DNA from: Sphingomonas cannabina
Lineage (GTDB): Bacteria; Pseudomonadota; Alphaproteobacteria; Sphingomonadales; Sphingomonadaceae
Assembly (NCBI RefSeq): GCF_021391395.1
Contig: NZ_CP090059.1
Coordinates: forward strand, 2,713,001-2,777,000
Length of the DNA stretch: 64,000 nt
Direction: 5' to 3'
Position 1 is the stretch's first letter, and each line of letters starts with the position of its first letter. The notes beneath the pieces are model-generated. The model saw only the letters and a program-made list of their open reading frames with translations, was not told where the DNA came from and ran no database searches. The position numbers and the translations under genes are program-made. This document shows, piece after piece, positions 57,713-64,000 of the stretch.

Positions 57713-57888
57713 GCCGCCTCCCTCCCTGCCGGGACTGTGCCGCGCCGATGGTAAACGATTGGTTAATCCGCGAGGCGCGAATCGAAATCCGCTGCCCGCG
57801 CCGATTCGTACCGTCACAACAACGAGCCGGCAAGGGAGCCGTCGCCAGGCTTGCCCGGCGCCGGCCCACGCGCTAGCGGTCGGCTTTA

Positions 57889-58878
57889 ATGCCAGCATCC
57901 GATCACCGACCCGCCGCGCTCCTCAGGGGACGCGAGGCGTTCCCGCACAGGCATCTGGTCGGCATCGCCGGCCTCCAGCCGCACGAGATCATGTTCCTGC
58001 TCGACGAGGCCGAGCAGTGGATCGACGCCAACCGCACCCGCGCCAAGGGCGACGGGCGGCTGGCGGGGCTGACGCAGATCAACGCCTTCTTCGAGAACTC
58101 GACGCGCACGCTGCTGTCGTTCGAGATCGCGGGCAAAAGGCTGGGCGCCGACGTCGTCAACATGCACGCCGCCCAGTCCAGCGTGAAGAAGGGCGAGACG
58201 CTGATCGACACCGCGGTGACGCTCAACGCGATGCGCGCCGACGTGATCGTGATCCGCCACATGAGCTCGGGCGCGGTGCAGCTCATCGCGGACAAGGTCG
58301 ATTGTCCGGTGCTCAACGCGGGCGACGGGCGGCACGAGCACCCCACGCAGGCGCTGCTCGACGCGCTGACGATCCGGCGGCGGCGCGGGCGCGTGGAGGG
58401 GCAGCGGGTGGTGATCTGCGGCGACCTGCTCCACAGCCGCGTCGCGCGGTCGAACATCCTGGCGCTGACCGCGCTGGCGGCGGAGGTGCGGGTGTGCGCG
58501 CCCTCGACGCTGATGCCGCCGGCGATCGAGGCATTCGGCGTCACGCCCTTCACCGATTTCGACGCCGCGCTGGAGGGGGCCGACGTGGTGATGATGCTGC
58601 GCGTCCAGAACGAGCGGATGTCGGGCGGCTTCATCCCCTCGACCCGCGAGTTCCATGCACGCTACGGCCTCACGCCCGAGCGGCTGGCGCGGGCCAAGGA
58701 CGACGCGCTCGTGATGCATCCGGGGCCGATGAACCGGGGGGTCGAGATCACTTCGAGCGTGGCCGATCACCCGAGCCGCTCGGCGATCACCGAGCAGGTC
58801 GAGATGGGGGTGGCGGTGCGCATGGCCTGCCTCGACGTGCTGACCCGAGCCGAGCGCGGCGTGGAGGGCTGGGCATGA
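57889..58878 (+). CDS. pyrB: Aspartate carbamoyltransferase catalytic subunit
   Basis: 329 residues. [13 protein letters not shown] is the carbamoyl-phosphate loop, [11 protein letters not shown] and MHPGPMNRG are the further family motifs. It makes carbamoyl aspartate in pyrimidine synthesis. The stop overlaps the next gene, a dihydroorotase-like protein (ATGA), as in the pyrB-pyrX arrangement of other bacteria. Confidence 0.96.
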   Translation: MPASDHRPAALLRGREAFPHRHLVGIAGLQPHEIMFLLDEAEQWIDANRTRAKGDGRLAGLTQINAFFENSTRTLLSFEIAGKRLGADVVNMHAAQSSVKKGETLIDTAVTLNAMRADVIVIRHMSSGAVQLIADKVDCPVLNAGDGRHEHPTQALLDALTIRRRRGRVEGQRVVICGDLLHSRVARSNILALTALAAEVRVCAPSTLMPPAIEAFGVTPFTDFDAALEGADVVMMLRVQNERMSGGFIPSTREFHARYGLTPERLARAKDDALVMHPGPMNRGVEITSSVADHPSRSAITEQVEMGVAVRMACLDVLTRAERGVEGWA

Positions 58879-60083
58879 GCCGGATCGCCTTCACCAACGC
58901 CCGCATCGTCTGCCCGGCGAACGGCATCCGCCACGGCACGCTGCTGATCGAGGGCGAGACGATCGCCGCCGGCGAGGATGTGCCCGCCGATGCCACAGTG
59001 ATCGACTGCGCGGGCAAGACGCTCGCGCCCGGCATCGTCGATCTCGGCGCCTTCGCGGTCGACAAGGCGGCGTGCCGCGACGGCGGCGTGGTCCGCGTCG
59101 CGCTGATGCCCGACCAGTCGCCGGTGCTCGACGATCCCGGCATCGTCCGCCGCGCCGCGACGATGGGCAAGCCGGAGCTGTGGGTCCATCCGCTCGGTGC
59201 CGCAACCAGGGGGCTGGCCGGCACCGACCTTGCCGAGATGGCGATCAACGCCTCGGCCGGCGCGCGCGCGGTGGCGACGGGACGGCGCTGGATCGCCGAT
59301 TCGGGACTGATGCGCAAAGTGCTCGCCTATGCCCGCGACTGCGGCCTGGCGGTGGTGAGCCACGCCGAGGATACCGGCCTCACTGGCGAGGCGGTCGCCA
59401 CCGACGGGCTGACCGCGACCCTGCTCGGCCTTCCCTCCGCGCCCGCGATCGCCGAGGCGCTGGCGATCGCGCGCGACCTGATGCTGGCGGAGGAGACCGG
59501 CGCGCGAATCCATTTCCGGCAGGTCACCACGGCAGCGGGCTTCGACCTGGTCCGCGCGGCCAAGCGGCGCGGCGTCGCCGTCACCTGCGGGATCACACCG
59601 GCGCACCTGCTGCTGTCGGACATCGCCGTCAGCGATTTCCGTACCTATGCGCACCTGTCGCCGCCGCTGCGGAGCGAGGCGGATCGCCGGGCCTGCCTGG
59701 CCGCGCTCAGGGACGGCACGATCGACGTGCTCGCCTCCGGCGACGATCCGCGCGGACCCGAGGAGAAGCGGTTGCCCTTCGCCGATTCGGCGCCGGGGGC
59801 GGCAGGCACGCGCACGTTGCTCGCGCTGGCGCTCGGCCTCGCGCGTGATGCGGAGATGCCGCCGGACCGGCTGTTCGCGCTGCTCGCCGCCAATCCGGCC
59901 AGGGTGCTGGGGCTGGAGACGGGTACGCTGGAGCCCGGCCGCCCCGCCGACCTGATCCTGTTCGACCCGGACACGCCGTGGCAGATCGACGCCGAGGCGC
60001 TCGGCAACACGCCGTTCGACGGCCTGCCGGTGCAGGGCCGCGTGCTCCGGATGTTCAAGGGCGGGAAGGAGATCCTGGGCTAG
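58875..60083 (+). CDS. pyrX: Dihydroorotase-like protein, probable pseudoenzyme (PyrX/PyrC' type)
   Basis: 402 residues of the amidohydrolase fold. The N-terminal metal motif HxH is missing: the place after PGIVD reads LGAFAVD. Later ligand positions are partly kept (SHAED, HFRQVTT, SGDDPRG). In Pseudomonas and relatives such a protein pairs with PyrB to build an active ATCase complex while a separate PyrC does the reaction. Coupling to pyrB by ATGA supports this. A working dihydroorotase would have to lie elsewhere. Confidence 0.85.
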   Translation: MSRIAFTNARIVCPANGIRHGTLLIEGETIAAGEDVPADATVIDCAGKTLAPGIVDLGAFAVDKAACRDGGVVRVALMPDQSPVLDDPGIVRRAATMGKPELWVHPLGAATRGLAGTDLAEMAINASAGARAVATGRRWIADSGLMRKVLAYARDCGLAVVSHAEDTGLTGEAVATDGLTATLLGLPSAPAIAEALAIARDLMLAEETGARIHFRQVTTAAGFDLVRAAKRRGVAVTCGITPAHLLLSDIAVSDFRTYAHLSPPLRSEADRRACLAALRDGTIDVLASGDDPRGPEEKRLPFADSAPGAAGTRTLLALALGLARDAEMPPDRLFALLAANPARVLGLETGTLEPGRPADLILFDPDTPWQIDAEALGNTPFDGLPVQGRVLRMFKGGKEILG

Positions 60084-60093
60084 AGACACAACC

Positions 60094-60200
60094 TAGCCCC
60101 TCCCCTTCAGGGAGTGGTTGGGGTGGGGCCTGGCTCCCAAGCGATATCGCCTGCCGCACTGCCCCACCCCTAACCCCTCCCCTGAAGGGGAGGGGCTTGA
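60094..60200. repeat. Palindromic intergenic element, family B (copy 2)
   Basis: TAGCCCCTCCCCTTCAGGGA at the left mirrors CCCTGAAGGGGAGGGGCTTG at the right, with GGGTGGGGC and GCCCCACCCC as inner arms. It is related to 27374-27473. It fills the convergent gap between pyrX and the SPOR/TPR gene. Confidence 0.85.
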
Positions 60201-60202
60201 AG

Positions 60203-61549
60203 TCAGCGCGCGGCCAGCTGGACGCCGCCGCCGGTGCGGGGCCTGGACCAGCTCGCAATCGTCTCGCCCACCGCGCCGCGCACGAAGCAGCGGCCGCCGA
60301 TACGCCTGACGTTGCCGCAGAGCCGCGTCGCATCGGCGCGGGTGAAACCGCCGACAGACAGGCGGTAGAAGCTGGCGCCGTTCACCGTCGCCTGCATCCC
60401 CTGCGGCTGCAGCGACGAGAGCGCGGCGACGCGGCGGCTCAGGCCTCCCCACTTCTCCTGGGCAATAGCGGCATTCTCATAGGCGCCGAGCTGGACGAAG
60501 TAGCTGCCCGTGGCGGGCGCGAAAGCCTTGGGCGGCTGGGCCTTGACGATGGCAGCCGGCTTCCGCGTGGCGATGGGCCGCGCCTGGGCGGCCCGCGCGA
60601 CCGGGATCGGCTGGACGATCTCCTGGCGCGGCGCGAACGAAACTCCGACCGCGGGAGCGGCTTCGGCGACCGTTTCGACCCGCGCCGGCGCCGGAGCGGG
60701 CATGGCACCCTCGCTCACCGACGGGGCTGCCGGAGCTTCCGCAACAGCCTTGGGTGATTCACCGGTGCCGGGCATGAAGGCGTCGACCGGATCGACCACC
60801 TGCGCGACGGCGGCCACGGCGCGCGTCGTCACGCTGAGGGCGAGCTGCTGCGGCTGGCCGGCGTCCTTGACCGGCGTCACGCCGAGCAGCGCGGCGACCT
60901 GGTCGGATGCGGAGCTCGGGCGCGCGAAGGCGGCCCATTGCACGATGCGCTTGTCGACCTCTGCCGGCGACACGTCGAGCGCGGCGACGGTCTTGGCATC
61001 GCTCCAGCGGCCGGCGAGCGCGAGGCTCAGCGCGAGATTCTGGCGGATCTTCGCATCCGCCTCGGGCGCGCGTGCCGCCGGGATCAGGAGCTCGACCGCG
61101 CCGACCGGATCGCCGGCCAACGCCATCGCAAGGCCGCGGTCGGCCGCGGAAATGCTGTCGCGGTGCGCATCGAGCGTCTCGCGCGCGCCGCCCCAGTCGC
61201 CGGTGCCGATCTGCGCGAGCGCGAGGTGCAGCGCCGCGGCGCCGTCGGCGGGATTGAGCGTCAGCGCGTCCTTGAGCGCCTCGCCGGCCGAGACGAAGCG
61301 GCCGGCCATCAGATAGGCCTGCCCCAGCAGCGTGCGATAGCTCGCCTCGCGCGGCTGCAGAGCCACCGCGGCCTCCGCCGCCGTCACCGCCTGCCCGGCC
61401 TTGTGCCTGGCCAGCGCCTTGGCGGCAATGCCAGCCTGCTCGGCGGCGCGGCGCGGGGCGCCGGTGTCGCTCGCGGCGGTGGCGGCGATGCTGCCGGCGA
61501 GCGTCACCCCGACGAGCGCGGCAGCGGCGATGGTGGTGCGGAACGTCAT
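60203..61549 (-). CDS. Secreted TPR and SPOR domain protein
   Basis: 448 residues with a signal peptide (VGVTLAGSIAATA). TPR-like helices span about 35-200 (ALKDALTLNPADGAAAL). A Pro/Ala-rich linker follows, then a C-terminal SPOR domain from about residue 350 (SYFVQLGAYENAAIAQ, FYRLSVGGFTRADA). SPOR domains bind denuded glycan strands of peptidoglycan at division sites. It is third in an operon after parA and the RHH gene. Confidence 0.88.
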   Translation of the reverse strand: MTFRTTIAAAALVGVTLAGSIAATAASDTGAPRRAAEQAGIAAKALARHKAGQAVTAAEAAVALQPREASYRTLLGQAYLMAGRFVSAGEALKDALTLNPADGAAALHLALAQIGTGDWGGARETLDAHRDSISAADRGLAMALAGDPVGAVELLIPAARAPEADAKIRQNLALSLALAGRWSDAKTVAALDVSPAEVDKRIVQWAAFARPSSASDQVAALLGVTPVKDAGQPQQLALSVTTRAVAAVAQVVDPVDAFMPGTGESPKAVAEAPAAPSVSEGAMPAPAPARVETVAEAAPAVGVSFAPRQEIVQPIPVARAAQARPIATRKPAAIVKAQPPKAFAPATGSYFVQLGAYENAAIAQEKWGGLSRRVAALSSLQPQGMQATVNGASFYRLSVGGFTRADATRLCGNVRRIGGRCFVRGAVGETIASWSRPRTGGGVQLAAR

Positions 61550-61558
61550 GTTATCCCC

Positions 61559-62119
61559 TCAGGCATTGTCGGGGCGGGAGAGCTGGCCGACCAGCGGCTC
61601 GACCTCCGGAAGCGAAGCGATGAAGGCGTCGAGCGCCTCGGTGACCAGCGCCTGCGCGGAGCGGTTGCGGCACGCCGAGGCGAGGCGGAGGCGCAGGTGG
61701 CGCTCGGGGTCGAGGCGCAGCGTGAATGCCGCCCTGGGCTTGCCGGCGCGGACCTCGCGCTGGATGCGCGCGGCGGTCGCGATCGAGACGGGGCGGACCT
61801 CCTCCTCGACATGGGCGGCAGGGGCGGGAGCCGGTTCGGCGACCGGTTCGTCGAACTCCCGGCGGAGCGCCCGGCGCTCGACCAGCACCGGCGGCACCGG
61901 CGCCTCGGCGGGCGGCTCGATCGAGGAGAGCAGCGGCTGCACCGGCGCGGGCGCGACAAACTCCGGCGCGTCGCCCATGTCGTTCCAGCCGAGATCCTCC
62001 AGGCTGAGGCCCGTGCCGTGGAAGCCCTGCGGCCGCATCGCCGGCCGTGCCTGTCCCTTGCGTGCGAGCAGCCCCGAGGAGAGCGAGGCCAGCGGCTTGC
62101 TGTTTCCGATCGCGGCCAT
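61559..62119 (-). CDS. Ribbon-helix-helix protein partner of ParA-like ATPase
   Basis: 186 residues. The N-terminal two thirds are Pro/Ala-rich and look disordered. The C-terminal 55 residues (AAFTLRLDPERHLRLRLASA then SAQALVTEALDAFI) fit a ribbon-helix-helix DNA-binding fold. Start 62119 follows the ParA stop at once, and the stop is 10 bp from the SPOR gene. RHH proteins paired with ParA occur in plasmid partition (ParG type). Role here is inferred. Confidence 0.75.
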   Translation of the reverse strand: MAAIGNSKPLASLSSGLLARKGQARPAMRPQGFHGTGLSLEDLGWNDMGDAPEFVAPAPVQPLLSSIEPPAEAPVPPVLVERRALRREFDEPVAEPAPAPAAHVEEEVRPVSIATAARIQREVRAGKPRAAFTLRLDPERHLRLRLASACRNRSAQALVTEALDAFIASLPEVEPLVGQLSRPDNA

Positions 62120-62120
62120 G

Positions 62121-62834
62121 TCAGCTCACCACCCGGCGGCCGAAGCCACCCTGAGGCCGCGCCGCGGGGAAGCCGACGCCCTGGGTCGGCGCGGCGAAGA
62201 CGGTGCGGCGGAAATTCTTCTCGAGCCGGTCGGAGACATAGGTCCACAGTGCCTCGACCTCGGCGGCGGAGCGGCCGTTGGGATCGACCTCCATCACCGT
62301 GCGGCCGTCGATCATCGACGCGGCGAAATCGGTGCGGTGGTGCAGCGTCACCGGCGCGACGGTGCCGTGCTGCGACAGCGCGACCGCGGCTTCGCTGGTG
62401 ATGCGCGCCTTAGGCGTGGCGCCGTTGACGACGAAGATCAGCGGCTTGCCGGCGCGGTCGCACAGGTCGACGGTGGCGCCGACCGCGCGCAGGTCGTGCG
62501 GGCTCGGCCGGGTCGGGACCACGACCAGCTCGGCGACCGCGATCACGCTCTGGATCGCCATGGTGATCGCCGGCGGCGTATCGATGACGGCAAGGCGGAA
62601 GCCCTGCTGGCGCAACACTTCGAGATCGGCGGCGAGCCGTGCGACCGTGGTCTGGGCGAAGGCCGGGAAATCCGTGTCCCGCTCGTTCCACCAGTCGGAG
62701 AGCGACCCCTGCGGGTCGATGTCGATCAGCACGACCGGGCCTGCGCCCGCCATCTGCGCCTGCACGGCGAGATGCCCGGAAAGCGTCGTCTTTCCGGACC
62801 CGCCCTTCTGCGATGCCATCGCGAGTACGCGCAT
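62121..62834 (-). CDS. Orphan ParA/MinD-family ATPase
   Basis: 237 residues from ATG 62834, or 243 from ATG 62852. SQKGGSGKTTLSGHLA is the deviant Walker A with the signature Lys, LIDIDPQGSLSDW is Walker A', and VIDTPPA the Walker B. It moves or positions cargo on the nucleoid or membrane. No parB or parS is visible nearby; an RHH gene follows at once. Confidence 0.9.
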   Translation of the reverse strand: MRVLAMASQKGGSGKTTLSGHLAVQAQMAGAGPVVLIDIDPQGSLSDWWNERDTDFPAFAQTTVARLAADLEVLRQQGFRLAVIDTPPAITMAIQSVIAVAELVVVPTRPSPHDLRAVGATVDLCDRAGKPLIFVVNGATPKARITSEAAVALSQHGTVAPVTLHHRTDFAASMIDGRTVMEVDPNGRSAAEVEALWTYVSDRLEKNFRRTVFAAPTQGVGFPAARPQGGFGRRVVS

Positions 62835-63001
62835 TGCCACCCCTGAGCCCATCTGTTCCTGGATGCGGGCAGTGCCATGCCTTCCAATAAGAACTGGTTA
62901 ATGGGCCGGGAGGCGATTTCCGGCGGCCGGGCCCGTGGTTAACGGAAGCTTTGCCAATTGCCGGCCAAAGGGCATATCCCTTGAGCCAGGAGACGCAGGC
63001 G

Positions 63002-63982
63002 ATGAGACATGCATGGTTGGGTGCGGCGGTGCTGGCCGCCGGTCTGGCAGTGCCGGCCGCCGCCGACGTGAAGGCGGGCGTCGATGCCTGGGGGCGCGGC
63101 GAATACAAGAAGGCGGTCGAGGAATGGCGCGGCCCGGCGCTGGCCGGCGATCCCGATGCGCAGTTCAATCTTGGTCAGGCCTACAAGCTCGGGCGCGGCG
63201 TGCCGGTCGATCTGGCGATGGCCGAGGAATGGTACCGCAAGGCCGCGCAGCAGGGCCATCCGCAGGCTGAGGACAATTACGGGCTCGCGCTGTTCCAGAA
63301 CAACAAGCGCGACCAGGCGCTGCCGTGGCTGGAGAAATCCGCCGGCCGCGGCGAGCCGCGGGCGCAGTATGTGCTCGGCACCATGTATTTCAACGGCGAC
63401 ACGGTGAGGCGCGACTGGGTGAAGGCCTATGCGCTGGTGACACGCGCCTCCGCCGCCGGGCTGCCGCAGGCGTCGAGCGCGCTGGCGCAGATGGACAGTG
63501 CCATCAGCCTCGCCGACCGCCAGCGCGGCACCGAGCTGGCGCGGCAATATGAAGCGCAGGCCCAGCGCGCGCAGACGACCAGCGCGCTTGCCGCGAGCGA
63601 GGACCGGCCCGTCCGTCCGATCGAGGCCGCGCCGGTGCCGGCGACGCGGGCTCCGGAGCGCGTCGCGGCGAACGACACTCGGCGGCCGAGTCCGCCCCCC
63701 GCGCCGCCGGTCAGGCGGGATGCGTCGCGTCCCTCCCCTGCCCCGCGCGTCGACGGCGGCTGGCGGGTACAGCTCGGCAGCTTCCGCGAGACCGGCAATG
63801 CGCACGGCCTGTTCGCCACGCTCCAGCGCAAGGGCGCGGTCGGCGGGCTCACGCCCTATTTCGTCAAGGCAGGCGAGCTGACCAAGCTCCAGGTCGGCCC
63901 CTTCCCCAGCAGCGCCGCCGCAACCCAGGCCTGCAGCACCATCAAGCGCGCCGGCAGCGAGTGCGTGCCGGTGCGGAGATAG
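63002..63982 (+). CDS. Secreted Sel1-repeat and SPOR domain protein
   Basis: 326 residues with a signal peptide (VLAAGLAVPAAAD). Sel1/TPR-like repeats span about 30-180 (AQFNLGQAYKLGRGVPVD, AQYVLGTMYFNGD). A Pro-rich linker follows, then a C-terminal SPOR domain (GWRVQLGSFRETGNAHGL, LTKLQVGPFPSSAAA). ATG 63002 has AGGAG 12 bp upstream. It is divergent from parA, so the cluster has SPOR proteins on both sides. Confidence 0.9.
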   Translation: MRHAWLGAAVLAAGLAVPAAADVKAGVDAWGRGEYKKAVEEWRGPALAGDPDAQFNLGQAYKLGRGVPVDLAMAEEWYRKAAQQGHPQAEDNYGLALFQNNKRDQALPWLEKSAGRGEPRAQYVLGTMYFNGDTVRRDWVKAYALVTRASAAGLPQASSALAQMDSAISLADRQRGTELARQYEAQAQRAQTTSALAASEDRPVRPIEAAPVPATRAPERVAANDTRRPSPPPAPPVRRDASRPSPAPRVDGGWRVQLGSFRETGNAHGLFATLQRKGAVGGLTPYFVKAGELTKLQVGPFPSSAAATQACSTIKRAGSECVPVRR

Positions 63983-64000
63983 CGGCTGGTCGCGCCGCTC

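Noticed and set aside
58875..60083. Calling the pyrB partner an active dihydroorotase (pyrC)
   Set aside because: The essential HxH metal motif is absent, so only a dihydroorotase-like call is justified.

Overview
The window reads as a chromosomal segment of a sphingomonad (Sphingomonas or a close relative, Alphaproteobacteria). The grounds are the high GC and codon use, TonB-dependent receptors with QDIVVRGIR/EDIVVTGIR N-termini, an alginate-lyase locus, the lon-hup-tRNA-Val and tig-clpP-clpX neighbourhoods, and trigger factor with a Lys/Ala-rich tail. Genes are dense and many neighbours overlap by ATGA, GTGA or TGATG, so most blocks look like translationally coupled operons. No phage, transposase, integrase or CRISPR array is visible.

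Layout. (1) 155-13510, surface glycan synthesis and decoration. A four-gene minus-strand operon (MBOAT acyltransferase, FkbH-type HAD protein, acyl carrier protein, SGNH-fold protein) looks like a machine for loading a three-carbon or similar acyl group on a carrier and transferring it to a polysaccharide. Then come a LuxR-type regulator with a degenerate receiver, a plus-strand operon for a nucleotide-activated (probably CDP-linked) modified sugar, and convergent genes for a family 2 glycosyltransferase and a sugar C-methyltransferase. (2) 13750-24123, alginate use: PL6 and PL17 lyases, MFS transporter, SDR reductase, SGNH esterase, TonB receptor and an FCD/GntR regulator. (3) 24338-32374, a second sugar-use block: IlvD/Edd dehydratase, GH5-like hydrolase, TonB receptor and two GH43 enzymes, probably for arabinan or arabinoxylan. 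(4) 32561-46945, housekeeping proteostasis: tRNA-Val, HU, Lon, then an inserted set (M1 peptidase, FAD monooxygenase, DUF1003, CorA, secreted protein), then ClpX, ClpP, a glycosyltransferase and trigger factor. (5) 47019-50300, tRNA-Leu, two short proteins and a three-gene envelope operon with an M48 peptidase. (6) 50440-55408, gatB separated from gatCA by an AT-richer patch with an FkbM methyltransferase. (7) 55563-63982, a DUF3089 hydrolase, ruvX, a PilZ protein, pyrB with a dihydroorotase-like pseudoenzyme, and an orphan ParA / ribbon-helix-helix pair flanked by two SPOR-domain proteins.

In the alginate block, the receptor would import oligosaccharides, PL6 and PL17 would cut them to the unsaturated uronate, the MFS carrier would take this into the cytoplasm, and the SDR would reduce the resulting DEH to KDG. 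The KDG kinase and aldolase are not in the window. Five families of palindromic intergenic elements, each about 75-185 bp, sit at gene ends and in convergent gaps. The most interesting signals are the FkbH/ACP/MBOAT/SGNH operon, the degenerate receiver beside it, a shared AATTGGTCTGT-type motif in the alginate region, the interrupted gatCAB locus and the orphan ParA/RHH/SPOR cluster.
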